From: Gammaproteobacteria bacterium
GTDB lineage: Bacteria > Pseudomonadota > Gammaproteobacteria > Competibacterales > Competibacteraceae
DNA: 64,000 nucleotides
Direction of reading: 5' to 3'
Assembly: GCA_024235035.1 (NCBI GenBank)
Contig: JACKNE010000015.1
Location: 1 to 64,000 of the forward strand
The notes beneath the pieces were generated by a model, which had not been told where the DNA came from, searched no databases, and worked only from the letters and a program-made list of their open reading frames with translations. Position numbers and translations under genes: made by a program. Shown here piece after piece: positions 48,160 through 57,832 of the stretch; the stretch's first letter is position 1, and each line of letters opens with the position of its first letter.

Positions 48160-49392
48160 TCACTCGCTGAAGGCCTGCATGGTGGCGGTGACCTCGCGCG
48201 GTCCTACCACGGTGATGCCACCCTGAGTTACGTCGTACAGTTTGCGGTCTTGCTCCAAATCGTAGCCGATGCGCGTGCCCGCTTCGATGACGTTGTAACC
48301 GCCGATGATGGCGCGCCGCAGCCGGGCGCCGCGCTTGATGTGGACGTATTCCTGAATCAGGCAGTCCTCGATCTCCACATCGTCTTCGATAATGACTTCG
48401 CGGCGAATGATCGTGTTGGTGATTTTGGCCTGGCGCACCATCGAGCCAGCGGCCACCACGCTGTTGACGATCCTAGCATCGAGTAGGCGCGCCACCGGTC
48501 CCTGGTAGTTGCTGGAAAAGATCCGCCACTGGGGGTTGAACATATCGAAACGCGGCTTGTCGCCCAGTAAATCCTGATGGGCGTTGAAATAAGCATCTCG
48601 TGTGCCGACATCGCGCCAGTACGCCGGCTCCTCATAGGGTTTAGTCCCCGGCACTTTGTTAGTGGCGAAGTCGTAGGCGAACACCCGATGGGTGTCCTTC
48701 AGATTCGGCAGCACATGATGACCGAAGTCATGCTCGCCCCGCGCATTCGCTTCCTTGAGCGCCTTGACCAGCACCTTGGCATCGAACAAGTAGTTGCCCA
48801 TCGAGGCATAAGAGCGGGTGGGATCGGACGGCATGGGGGGCGGGTTGGCCGGCTTCTCCTGGAATTCGTTGACCCGACCGGCGTGATCGGCGTGGATGAC
48901 GCCAAACGAGCTGGCTTCGGCGATCGGCACCGGCAGCGCAGCGACGGTCGCATCGGCGGCTCGTTCCAAATGGAAATCCACCATCTGCTGGATATCCATT
49001 CGGTAAATATGATCAGCGCCGAACACGACCACAAGATCTGGATTATGTAATTGAATCAGATTGATATTTTGATAGACGGCGTCGGCGGTGCCTTGGAACC
49101 AGTCGCCGCCGCGCATCATCTGCGGCGGCACGACCGTCACGAATTCTTCATTCCGCATCGGCGATACCACCCATGCCTTGCGAACATGTTCGATCAGCGA
49201 CTGAGACTTGTACTGCACCAGCATATAAATGGACTGAATTCCCGAATTGAGCAGATTGCTCAACACAAAATCCACGATGCGGTAGCGGCTGCCAAATGGC
49301 AGCGAAGGTTTAGAGTTGTAAGCGGTCAAGGGACTCAAGCGGGCGCCTTCGCCGCCCGCCATCACAAAAGCCAAAATTTTCGGTTGTTTCAT
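48160..49392 (-). CDS. glgC: Glucose-1-phosphate adenylyltransferase GlgC
   Basis: A 410-residue enzyme that makes ADP-glucose. The nucleotide motif is VMAGGEGARLSPLTAYNSKP, the sugar site includes FQGTADAVYQN and FGADHIYRMD, and the C-terminal beta helix is the usual hexapeptide-like region. The start overlaps the maltokinase stop by four bases (ATGA), so it is in the same operon. ADP-glucose feeds glycogen synthesis or the GlgM/GlgE route. Confidence 0.94.
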   Translation of the reverse strand: MKQPKILAFVMAGGEGARLSPLTAYNSKPSLPFGSRYRIVDFVLSNLLNSGIQSIYMLVQYKSQSLIEHVRKAWVVSPMRNEEFVTVVPPQMMRGGDWFQGTADAVYQNINLIQLHNPDLVVVFGADHIYRMDIQQMVDFHLERAADATVAALPVPIAEASSFGVIHADHAGRVNEFQEKPANPPPMPSDPTRSYASMGNYLFDAKVLVKALKEANARGEHDFGHHVLPNLKDTHRVFAYDFATNKVPGTKPYEEPAYWRDVGTRDAYFNAHQDLLGDKPRFDMFNPQWRIFSSNYQGPVARLLDARIVNSVVAAGSMVRQAKITNTIIRREVIIEDDVEIEDCLIQEYVHIKRGARLRRAIIGGYNVIEAGTRIGYDLEQDRKLYDVTQGGITVVGPREVTATMQAFSE

Positions 49393-52300
49393 CGCGGTGC
49401 ATCCTTCGTTTCGAATGAAAGTAATTCACACAAACCCCCGAGCGGGATTTCCACCCAGTCGGGACGATTGTCCAACTCATAACGCAGTTCGTAACACGCC
49501 TTCTCCAAGGCAAATAGTTCCAAGAGAACCCGGACTTGATCGGGATCGGCGGGGTAGCCGGGACTTTCTCCCGCCGCTTCGGTATAGCCCGCCAGGAACG
49601 CCGTTCGGGTCTGTTGCTCCCAGTCGTGGGCATGGGCAATGAGCGCCGCCCGATCGCTGGCCCCATCGGCGGTGGCTTGGCGGAGAGCAGCGTGAGCGGC
49701 GTAGTTGAACGAACGCAACATCCCGACCACATCTCGCAGTGGTGAATGTTTGCTGCGCCGTTCTTCCAGCGATCGCGCTGGCTCACCTTCGAAGTCGATG
49801 ATGATGACGTCATCCTTGGCCACTAACACCTGACCCAGATGGTAATCACCGTGGTAACGGGTCTTCATGGCGTGCGGCGTCATGGCGGCCACTTGGGCGG
49901 AACGCGCCGCCGCTGCGCCACGCACTTCCAGCACTTGAGCCGCCAGTGAAGCATAGCGTCCCGCCCGGGGCAGACCGATTTGCGCCGTCAACACCTGTTC
50001 AGCCAGTGCGCGCACCGAGTCCGGTAGGCGATTCAGCGCCTGCTTCAACCGCTCGAAAGTCATCTCCACTTCATCGCGGATCTGATCGAGCCAGTGGGTC
50101 ATGTCGGCGACGGTGATCGGTTCCGGATCGAACGCGGGATTGCCTGTAGTTTGCGCCAGCGCCCGATGCAATTCGCCGGTACGCCGGCCCAGGGTCGCAG
50201 CGAACAGCAGGAAAACGGCATGTGGACTTGGATTCTCACCTGTTTCAAGCACCACCGATTCGGTGGGTTGCGATTGCAGGCAGTCATCGAAAAACCGCTT
50301 GAGGTAGTCCAGCGTGTAGGTCCAGGTGTCGCCCTGGTTAGCGACGAAGCCTTGCAGGATCGCCAAGGCGATGACAGTTCCGTCCTCTTCGTCTTCATAT
50401 TCGAGCGCCCCGGCCAGCGGCGCGGCGTTCGTGAAGTTGGCGACATCGGTGAGGAAACGGCCCATTTCCAGCTCCGGGCTGATGCCCGGTTGCAATCGGC
50501 GATAGCCCTTGAGCAGCATCCGGTTGCCAATGGCGATGGTGGTGTTGCTGCTATCCAGCGCGAGCCGCTTGACCGGCAACATTTCCGGCAGATCACCAGC
50601 CAATTCGTGGAAGGCGCGGGTCGCCGAGAATTTCAACCAGCCGTTCCCTAACGGAATTTTGGCATTGCGGGCCATCATTTTCAGCAGGCCCTGAGAGAAG
50701 CGCTCATCGGCGAAGGCGTCATATAGTAAGCCCATGCGGGCGCGGACCCGCACCCGAGCCAGTGAGTAGGGCCACAAATGCCGCAATTCCTCGTCGCCGT
50801 CGCCTTTTTCTTCCCACGCTAGCGCCAACGGCAGCCCATAGTCTTGGGGCTCGTCGCGCCCAACCAGCCAGACTCGAATCCGCGCCAATACCCACTCGGT
50901 CTGGTCTGCCCAGATATCGTAGTTCTCAAACTCAACCCGCTCGATACGCCCGCCCTTGCCCGCGAACCAGCGCTGGGTTGGCAGAAAGTCCGGCAGCACC
51001 TCCCGGATCAATCGCTGGTGCAGGTTTTCGGCCATCTCCCGCCGACTGGGTTCAACTTGCTCGGGGAAGAAACTCTTCCAACCCTGGAACAAGACGAGCA
51101 CCCGTAAATCGGTGCCGGGCAGACGATCTTCATGCCAGACGGGTGGTGCGGCGTAGCTCAGCCGGAACCAGTAGAAACCGTAACGAGGCAAAGTCAGCAA
51201 ATAGGGTAATTCGCCAATCGGCGGAAAGGAGATCTGGCCGAGCATTTCCACTGGCACCATGCCTTTGAATTTACTCAGATTCAGTTCTACCGGTTGAGCG
51301 GAGCGGGACAGATTGGCCACGCACATTACGACTTCGTCGGCGAAGGCGCGGATGTAAGCCAGAATCTTACGGTTACCAGGACGCAGCATTTCCAGCCGGC
51401 CTCGCCCAAAGGCTTGGGAGGTTCGGCGCACGGCGATCATGCGTTTCATCCAGTTCAGCAGTGAGGCGGGCGCGCGACTCTGGGCTTCCACGTTGAGTGC
51501 CTCGTAGCCGTAGATCGGGTCCATGATCGGTGGCAGGTACAGGCGCTGTGGGTCCGCCTTGGAGAACCCGGCGTTGCGATCCGGACTCCATTGCATCGGC
51601 GTGCGCACCCCGTTGCGGTCGCCGAGATAGAAATTGTCACCCATGCCGATTTCGTCCCCGTAGTAAATGATGGGGGTGCCCGGCATGGACAGCAACAGGC
51701 TATTCATCAACTTGATCTTGCCGGAATCATTGTCCATCAGCGGCGCCAGACGCCGACGGATGCCGACGTTGACCCGCATCCGGGGATCGGCAGCGTAGGT
51801 GCGGTACATATAGTCCCGCTCACGGTCGGTGACCATTTCCAGCGTCAATTCGTCGTGGTTGCGCAGGAATACCGCCCATTGGCAGTTGTCAGGAATGTCC
51901 GGGGTCTGTTCGAGAATTTCGACGATGGGATAGCGGTCTTCCTGGGCGATGGCCATGTACATGCGCGGCATCAATGGGAAGTGATAGGCCATGTGGCATT
52001 CATCGTCATCGCCGAAGTAATCGCGCACATCCTCCGGCCATTGATTGGCCTCAGCCAGAAACAGGCGGCTACGGTAGTGTTTGTCCACCACGGCCCGCAT
52101 CTGCTTGATCACCGCATGGGTTTCGGACAGGTTTTCGTTGTAGGTGCCCTCGCGCACGCACAAGTAGGGGATGGCGTCCAGCCGCAGGCCATCCACGCCC
52201 ATGTCCAGCCAGAAGCGCATCACCTTGGTCACGGCTTTCACCACCGCTGGATTGTTATGATTCAAATCCGGCTGGTGCGAGAAGAAACGATGCCAATAGT

Positions 52301-52811
52301 ATTGTTCGGCCACCGGATCCCAGGCCCAGTTGGAGGTCTCGGTATCGGTGAAGATGATGCGGGTTTCCGGAAACTTGTCGTCATCGTCGTTCCAGAGATA
52401 GAAATCTCGTTGCGGCGAGCCACGGGGTGCATTCCGGGCGGCTTGGAACCAGGGATGTTGGTCGGAGGTGTGGTTGATCACCAGCTCGGTGATCACCTTG
52501 AGTCCCCGGTGATGCGCTTCGCGGACGAAATTGCGAAAGTCAGCGAGCGTGCCGTACTGAGGATGGACGTTCTGGTAATCGGAAATGTCGTAGCCATCAT
52601 CCCGCAGCGGGGAAGGATAGAATGGCATCAGCCACAGCGTGTCCACGCCCAAATCTTGTAGATAATCCAGACGTTGCGTCAAACCTCGGAAATCGCCAAT
52701 GCCGTCGTGGTCGCTATCGCCGAATGCCTTGACGTGGAGTTGATAGATCAGAGCGTCCTTGTACCACAGAGGATCGTCAACGCCCATCCAACCTTTGGGT
52801 TTGCTTGCCAT
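49389..52811 (-). CDS. treS: Trehalose synthase fused to maltokinase (TreS-Pep2)
   Basis: A 1140-residue fusion. The first about 560 residues are GH13_16 trehalose synthase (WYKDALIYQLHVKAFGDSDH, nucleophile in LRLDAIPYL, acid in LFLAEANQWP). The C-terminal half is a maltokinase: RWFAGKGGRIERVEF, then the kinase loop HGDYHLGQVLV with IIIDFEGEPARSLEER and SPLRDVVGML. The fusion turns trehalose into maltose and then maltose 1-phosphate, the GlgE substrate. The ATG at 52811 is chosen over one 24 codons upstream. It follows glgE by ten bases. Confidence 0.94.
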   Translation of the reverse strand: MASKPKGWMGVDDPLWYKDALIYQLHVKAFGDSDHDGIGDFRGLTQRLDYLQDLGVDTLWLMPFYPSPLRDDGYDISDYQNVHPQYGTLADFRNFVREAHHRGLKVITELVINHTSDQHPWFQAARNAPRGSPQRDFYLWNDDDDKFPETRIIFTDTETSNWAWDPVAEQYYWHRFFSHQPDLNHNNPAVVKAVTKVMRFWLDMGVDGLRLDAIPYLCVREGTYNENLSETHAVIKQMRAVVDKHYRSRLFLAEANQWPEDVRDYFGDDDECHMAYHFPLMPRMYMAIAQEDRYPIVEILEQTPDIPDNCQWAVFLRNHDELTLEMVTDRERDYMYRTYAADPRMRVNVGIRRRLAPLMDNDSGKIKLMNSLLLSMPGTPIIYYGDEIGMGDNFYLGDRNGVRTPMQWSPDRNAGFSKADPQRLYLPPIMDPIYGYEALNVEAQSRAPASLLNWMKRMIAVRRTSQAFGRGRLEMLRPGNRKILAYIRAFADEVVMCVANLSRSAQPVELNLSKFKGMVPVEMLGQISFPPIGELPYLLTLPRYGFYWFRLSYAAPPVWHEDRLPGTDLRVLVLFQGWKSFFPEQVEPSRREMAENLHQRLIREVLPDFLPTQRWFAGKGGRIERVEFENYDIWADQTEWVLARIRVWLVGRDEPQDYGLPLALAWEEKGDGDEELRHLWPYSLARVRVRARMGLLYDAFADERFSQGLLKMMARNAKIPLGNGWLKFSATRAFHELAGDLPEMLPVKRLALDSSNTTIAIGNRMLLKGYRRLQPGISPELEMGRFLTDVANFTNAAPLAGALEYEDEEDGTVIALAILQGFVANQGDTWTYTLDYLKRFFDDCLQSQPTESVVLETGENPSPHAVFLLFAATLGRRTGELHRALAQTTGNPAFDPEPITVADMTHWLDQIRDEVEMTFERLKQALNRLPDSVRALAEQVLTAQIGLPRAGRYASLAAQVLEVRGAAAARSAQVAAMTPHAMKTRYHGDYHLGQVLVAKDDVIIIDFEGEPARSLEERRSKHSPLRDVVGMLRSFNYAAHAALRQATADGASDRAALIAHAHDWEQQTRTAFLAGYTEAAGESPGYPADPDQVRVLLELFALEKACYELRYELDNRPDWVEIPLGGLCELLSFETKDAPR

Positions 52812-52821
52812 AGAGTGTTTC

Positions 52822-55023
52822 TCAGCCTTCGAAGGTGGCGAAATCGCGTTCGGTGTGCAGACCGCTGAGGACGCGGAACACATGCGCCGGCATACGATGC
52901 GGATTCAATTCCACGTAGTTGCGTGGCCCATTCCAGATGTAATGGGCGCCGGTCAGCAAATCGTGCACCTGGAACGGCTGAAACGGATCGACGCCCAATT
53001 CTTCCAGGTTCAGTCCCGTCCAACCGGCCTGGGTGTAATTGGGATCGAGATTCACGATCACCAGGATGATGTTGGCATGGTCAGCAGTTGACTTGCTGTA
53101 ACAGAGAATCTGGTCGTTATCGACATAATGCAGCCGTAGATTCCAGTTGGATTGCAGCGCCGGATTGCGCTTGCGGATGCGGTTCACCAGGGTGATGAAT
53201 TCGCGCAGGCTGTTCGGTCCATCTAGATCCTGAAAGCCACGCTGGCGCAACTGGTATTTTTCGGATTCTAGATATTCCTCGCTGCCGTGTTTGACCGCAG
53301 TATGCTCCATCATTTCGTAGGCTGGTCCGTAGATGCCGTAATTGGCGGTCATGGTCGCCGCCATGACCAGCCGGGTCATGAACATCGGTCGCCCGCCGAA
53401 TTGCAGTGCTTCGTGCAGAATATCCGGCGTGTTTGGCCAGAAGTTGGGCCGGAAATACTCACGGCCCGGTCCTTGACAGACCTCGGTCAAGTACTCGCTC
53501 AGCTCTCCCTTGGTGTTGCGCCAAGTGTAATAGGTGTAGGACTGGGTGTAGCCGAGCTTGGCCAGTCGGTGCATGATCTTGGGCCGGGTGAAGGCTTCAG
53601 CCAGGAAGATGGCGTTCGGCGTGGTCTTCTTGATCTCGGCGATCAGCCATTCCCACATGGCGAAAGGTTTAGTATGCGGGTTGTCCACTCGGAAGATGCG
53701 TACGCCCTGTTCGACCCAGAAGGCAAAGATGCTCTTGATTTCTTCCCACAGCGCTTGCCAGTCGGCGGTTTCGAAATTGAAGGGGTAGATATCCTGGTAC
53801 TTCTTGGGTGGGTTCTCGGCGTATTGTACGGTACCGTCCGGTCGCCAACGGAACCAGTCCGGGTGCTCCTTGACATAAGGATGATCGGGTGCGCATTGCA
53901 GGGCGATGTCCAGGGCGATGTCGATACCTTGTTCCCGGGCTTTTCGCACCAGGGCGCGGAACTCTTCTAAGGTGCCCAACTCTGGCAGGATGCTCTTATG
54001 ACCGCCTTCGACCGAGCCGATCGCCCAGGGGCTACCGACATCGTCGGGGCCGGGGGTGAGCGTGTTGTTCTTGCCTTTGCGGTTGACCCGACCAATCGGA
54101 TGGATCGGCGGGAAATACAACACATCGAAACCCATGGCCGCCAAGCGCGGCAGCCAGGCTTCACAGTCCTTGAACGTGCCATGTTTGCCGGGAACCGGGC
54201 TGCACGAGCGCGGGAACATCTCGTACCAGGTGCTAAAACGAGCGCGCTCGTCTTCCACCACCACTTTCAAGGTCTTGTCGTAGCTCAGCGCCAGCGTTCG
54301 GTCGGCGTCGCGGAACATTCTCTGCGCCAGTTCGTCATCCAGACCCAGTTGGCGGCGCTGTTCCAGCGTCTGCGCACCGGCGAGTTCGTCGGCGCGCTGG
54401 GTCAACCAACGGCCTTCCGCACCGGCGACGCGTTGACCGGTCTTGCCGACCAGGTCAGCGCCGATGCGCAATGACAAAGCGATGTCTTCGGCTTGTTCCC
54501 AGCGTCCCAGATCATGCCGCCAGGACTTGAAGTGATCGACCCAGGCGAGAAGGGTATATTCGTAGCGGCCCACTTCCGATACCGGAAACTCGCCGCGCCA
54601 GCGGTCGTTGACCAGAGCGCGCATCGGCGCTTCCTGCCAGACCGTCTCGCCAAGCTTGCGGTATTGCAGAACGCAAGAGAGGGCGTCATGACCGTCGGTG
54701 AACGCATCGATTTCGACCACGACGGTTTCGCCGACCGTGCGTTTGATCGGGAAGCGACCGTCGTCGATTTGTGGGCTGACGCTTTCGATGATAATGCGCT
54801 TGCGGCCATCTAGCGTGACTTGTACGGCTTCTTGGGTCGCCTTAACTGTCGCTGGTTTGCTGGTTGTCTCCGTAGGGGTTTTTATCGTATCGACTGACGC
54901 TGGCTTGGTTGTCCGGACGGCGGCGGTCGATGGTTCGCTCATGCTACCTGCCTCCTTCTTCGCCTCTGGGGCAGGGGGGGTGATAACCGGCTTCCTGTCA
55001 TCCGCTGCGGTTTTTTTGGGCAT
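52822..55023 (-). CDS. glgE: Alpha-1,4-glucan:maltose-1-phosphate maltosyltransferase GlgE
   Basis: A 733-residue GH13_3 enzyme that adds maltose from maltose 1-phosphate to alpha-glucan. After GRKRIIIESVSPQIDDGRFP come the catalytic Asp in RIFRVDNPHTKPF and the acid in IFLAEAFTRPK, with PIHPIGRVNRKGKNN earlier. The first about 70 residues are an extra Thr/Pro/Lys-rich, low-complexity extension not seen in most GlgE proteins. It is the first gene of the cluster. No glgB or glgA is in the window. Confidence 0.94.
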   Translation of the reverse strand: MPKKTAADDRKPVITPPAPEAKKEAGSMSEPSTAAVRTTKPASVDTIKTPTETTSKPATVKATQEAVQVTLDGRKRIIIESVSPQIDDGRFPIKRTVGETVVVEIDAFTDGHDALSCVLQYRKLGETVWQEAPMRALVNDRWRGEFPVSEVGRYEYTLLAWVDHFKSWRHDLGRWEQAEDIALSLRIGADLVGKTGQRVAGAEGRWLTQRADELAGAQTLEQRRQLGLDDELAQRMFRDADRTLALSYDKTLKVVVEDERARFSTWYEMFPRSCSPVPGKHGTFKDCEAWLPRLAAMGFDVLYFPPIHPIGRVNRKGKNNTLTPGPDDVGSPWAIGSVEGGHKSILPELGTLEEFRALVRKAREQGIDIALDIALQCAPDHPYVKEHPDWFRWRPDGTVQYAENPPKKYQDIYPFNFETADWQALWEEIKSIFAFWVEQGVRIFRVDNPHTKPFAMWEWLIAEIKKTTPNAIFLAEAFTRPKIMHRLAKLGYTQSYTYYTWRNTKGELSEYLTEVCQGPGREYFRPNFWPNTPDILHEALQFGGRPMFMTRLVMAATMTANYGIYGPAYEMMEHTAVKHGSEEYLESEKYQLRQRGFQDLDGPNSLREFITLVNRIRKRNPALQSNWNLRLHYVDNDQILCYSKSTADHANIILVIVNLDPNYTQAGWTGLNLEELGVDPFQPFQVHDLLTGAHYIWNGPRNYVELNPHRMPAHVFRVLSGLHTERDFATFEG

Positions 55024-55165
55024 ACAGGCTATCCTCGCTGTGTCGATTTGAAGGTTCGCTGGTTTTTGTTGCGTATCTTTATCTCCCCTTTATTATGACG
55101 GTTTTTTGCGGCTGACCCAAACTTGCATTGATTGGGATGCCGCCCGCGCCTGAGGATTTTGACTG

Positions 55166-55984
55166 ATGACTGAATTGCAACGGATTATCGAAGATGCTTT
55201 CGAGCGCCGCGCCGAGCTTGATCCAGCCACTGCTCCGACGGTGTTGCGTGAGGCGGTCGAGGAAGCGCTCGGTCTGCTGGAAATGGGCCAGATACGGGTG
55301 GCGGAGCCGCGCGATGGCGCCTGGGTCGTCAACCCGTGGTTGAAGAAAGCAGTCTTGCTGAGTTTTCGCTTGAATGACAGTGTGATCATTCGTAATGGTT
55401 ACACTAATTATTTTGACAAGGTGCCGCCGAAGTACGCCGAATACGGTGAAAATGACTTCCTAGCCGCTGGAGTCCGGGTGGTGCCGCCCGCTGCTGCTCG
55501 GCGTGGTTCCTACATCGCTTCCGGTGTGGTGCTGATGCCGTCTTACGTGAATATCGGCGCCTATGTAGACTCCGGGACCATGGTCGATACCTGGGCGACG
55601 GTCGGTTCTTGCGCCCAAATCGGCAAGAATGTCCACCTGTCAGGCGGGGTCGGTATCGGCGGAGTGCTGGAACCCTTGCAAGCCAGCCCCACCATTATCG
55701 AGGATGATTGTTTCATTGGCGCGCGCTCGGAAGTGGTCGAGGGCGTAATCGTCGAGCGCGGTGCAGTGATTTCGATGGGGGTTTACATCGGTCAGAGCAC
55801 CAAGATCTACCATCGGTTGACCGGTGAAGTGAGTTATGGGCGGATACCCGCAGGATCGGTGGTCGTCCCTGGTGCGCTCCCTGCTCCAGATGGCAGCCAC
55901 AGCCTGTACTGCGCAGTGATCATCAAGCAGGTGGATGAGAAAACCCGCGCCCGGGTCGGTGTCAACGAACTGTTGCGTGATTGA
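55166..55984 (+). CDS. dapD: Tetrahydrodipicolinate N-succinyltransferase DapD
   Basis: A 272-residue succinyltransferase of the lysine and diaminopimelate pathway. The left-handed beta helix carries hexapeptide repeats ([40 protein letters not shown]), and the C-terminal [17 protein letters not shown] is typical. The start at 55166 reads [15 protein letters not shown]. It stands alone on the plus strand between glgE and the SLC13 permease. Confidence 0.95.
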   Translation: MTELQRIIEDAFERRAELDPATAPTVLREAVEEALGLLEMGQIRVAEPRDGAWVVNPWLKKAVLLSFRLNDSVIIRNGYTNYFDKVPPKYAEYGENDFLAAGVRVVPPAAARRGSYIASGVVLMPSYVNIGAYVDSGTMVDTWATVGSCAQIGKNVHLSGGVGIGGVLEPLQASPTIIEDDCFIGARSEVVEGVIVERGAVISMGVYIGQSTKIYHRLTGEVSYGRIPAGSVVVPGALPAPDGSHSLYCAVIIKQVDEKTRARVGVNELLRD

Positions 55985-56002
55985 AGGGATTTGTTCGGGA
56001 AG

Positions 56003-56022
56003 CCCTCCCAGCAGAGGGAGGG
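56003..56022. terminator. Bidirectional terminator hairpin
   Basis: CCCTCCC (56003-56009) and GGGAGGG (56016-56022) form a perfect 7-base stem around AGCAGA between the convergent dapD and SLC13 genes. Only weak T-rich sequence follows. Confidence 0.45.
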
Positions 56023-56049
56023 TCAAGGTCGGGAAGGTAAACGGCTATC

Positions 56050-57822
56050 TTAGAAATACAGCCACAGAATCATCCCCAGCGATACGCAGCCCACCACGGC
56101 GTTCAACGGCAACCCAACACGCAGATAATCGCTGAAGCGATAACCACCCGGCCCATACACCATCAGGTTGGTCTGATAGCCGATCGGTGTCGAAAACTCC
56201 GCCGAAGCGGCCATCATGATCGCGATGGCGAACGGTACGATGCTCGTGTCCAGGCTTGCTGTCGCTGCCTGGGCGATGGGAAACATCAGCAGAGCCGCCG
56301 CGTTGTTGTTGATGAATGCGGTAAACAGCACCGTGGCCAGATAGATCATGACTAGGTTCAAGACGGGCGAATCCCCTGCCAAACCGACCATCGCCATGGC
56401 GATTTTCAGGGCCAGTTCGGTGCTCTGCAACGCCCCACCGATGCCAAACGCCGCCGCGATGACCAATAGCACCGACCAGTCGATACTCTGACGGGCGCCG
56501 ATGATGCTGACGCAGCGGGTGAGCAGCATCAACCCTGCCGCCCCCAGCGCCGCTTCGAACATGTTCAGTAGGCCGGTCCCAGCCAGTAGCACCATCGCTG
56601 TCAAGATACTCAGCGCCAGCAACGCCCGTTCGTGGCGCGGTGGCGTCGAATCGGGCACCGGGCTGACCAGGAAGAAGTCCTGGTTGTTGCGATGGCCTTC
56701 CAAGAAGCCGATCCCCGCTTCCACCAACAGAATGTCGCCAGGTTGCAACACAATATCGCCAATTTTGCCGCGCAACCGCGCGCCATTGCGCGCTACCGCA
56801 ATCACCACGGCCTTATAACGGTTACGGAATCGGCCATCACGGATGCTGTGCCCGACCAAAGGACAGGTGTTTGATACTACCGCTTCGACCAGCAAGCGGT
56901 CGCTGCGCCGCTCAGCGAGTTTGAAGACTTGGCTGGCGGCGGGAGTCAGACCGCGAATGCGTTGTAAATCCACCACTGAATCCACCACGCCGACGAACAC
57001 CAGTCGATCACCGCCTTGCAGGGTTTCGCGGGGCGACACCGCTGGCAGCACCGCACCGTCACGGTCGATCTCCATCAGGTAGCAGCCTGGTAGATGGCGT
57101 AATCCGGCTTTCTCGATGGTCTTGCCCACCAGCGGACCATTAATATCGATCAGCATCTCCAGGGTGTAGCGACGTGGATCGTCGTTAGGTGACACGGCTG
57201 GTTGTCGGTTGGGCAGCAGCCAACGGCTGGTCAGGATCAGGAACACCAGCCCAGCGACCGCCACGGGCAAGCCGATGGGAGCGATCTCGAACATGCCCAG
57301 ATTGATTTCAGCACGATCGATGAGCAGACCATTGACCACCAGATTTGTGCTGGTGCCGATCAGCGTACAGGTGCCGCCCAGGATCGCGGCGTAGCTGAGC
57401 GGCAACATCAACTTGGAAACTGGCAACCGGTGCTTGCGTGCCCACTCGCTGACTGCTGGGATCAGCATGCCGACGACCGGCGTATTGTTTAGGAACGCGC
57501 TAAGCACAGTCACTGGTAACGTCAGCCGCAACTGGGCCCGAGACAACGACTCAGGTCGGCCCAACACGCGCTGCACCAACCACTGCACCCCACCGGTTTC
57601 GCGCAGGCCAGCGACGACGACATAGAGCGCTCCGACGGTGATGACGCCTTGATTCGCCAAACCCTCGAAGGCTTGGGGTGCCGGCACGATGCCGACCAGT
57701 ACCAATAAGACCAATCCGCCGAGAAAAACCATATCCGGCGCCGCCCGAGTCATTGCCAATATCCCCATCAGCGCCACGATCAAACCACCGGTAAACCAGG
57801 CTTCCCATCCCATAAGCATCAC
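56050..57822 (-). CDS. SLC13-family permease with two TrkA-C domains
   Basis: A 590-residue transporter. Twelve or so hydrophobic segments flank a cytoplasmic pair of TrkA-C domains (residues about 200-370, LEMLIDINGPLVGKTIEKAG and ERRSDRLLVEAVVSNTCPLV). Blocks NNTPVVGMLIPAV and IGTSTNLVVNG near the start and AFINNNAAALLMFPIA near the end are the two SLC13 signatures. The start is a GTG at 57822 or the ATG three bases on. It follows cysNC by ten bases, so sulfate uptake for the adjacent assimilation genes is likely. Confidence 0.9.
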   Translation of the reverse strand: MMLMGWEAWFTGGLIVALMGILAMTRAAPDMVFLGGLVLLVLVGIVPAPQAFEGLANQGVITVGALYVVVAGLRETGGVQWLVQRVLGRPESLSRAQLRLTLPVTVLSAFLNNTPVVGMLIPAVSEWARKHRLPVSKLMLPLSYAAILGGTCTLIGTSTNLVVNGLLIDRAEINLGMFEIAPIGLPVAVAGLVFLILTSRWLLPNRQPAVSPNDDPRRYTLEMLIDINGPLVGKTIEKAGLRHLPGCYLMEIDRDGAVLPAVSPRETLQGGDRLVFVGVVDSVVDLQRIRGLTPAASQVFKLAERRSDRLLVEAVVSNTCPLVGHSIRDGRFRNRYKAVVIAVARNGARLRGKIGDIVLQPGDILLVEAGIGFLEGHRNNQDFFLVSPVPDSTPPRHERALLALSILTAMVLLAGTGLLNMFEAALGAAGLMLLTRCVSIIGARQSIDWSVLLVIAAAFGIGGALQSTELALKIAMAMVGLAGDSPVLNLVMIYLATVLFTAFINNNAAALLMFPIAQAATASLDTSIVPFAIAIMMAASAEFSTPIGYQTNLMVYGPGGYRFSDYLRVGLPLNAVVGCVSLGMILWLYF

Positions 57823-57832
57823 AACTCGCCGT

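Noticed and set aside
51591..52661. Long open frame (356 codons) antisense to treS
   Set aside because: Valine/histidine-rich shadow of a conserved enzyme; no family features.
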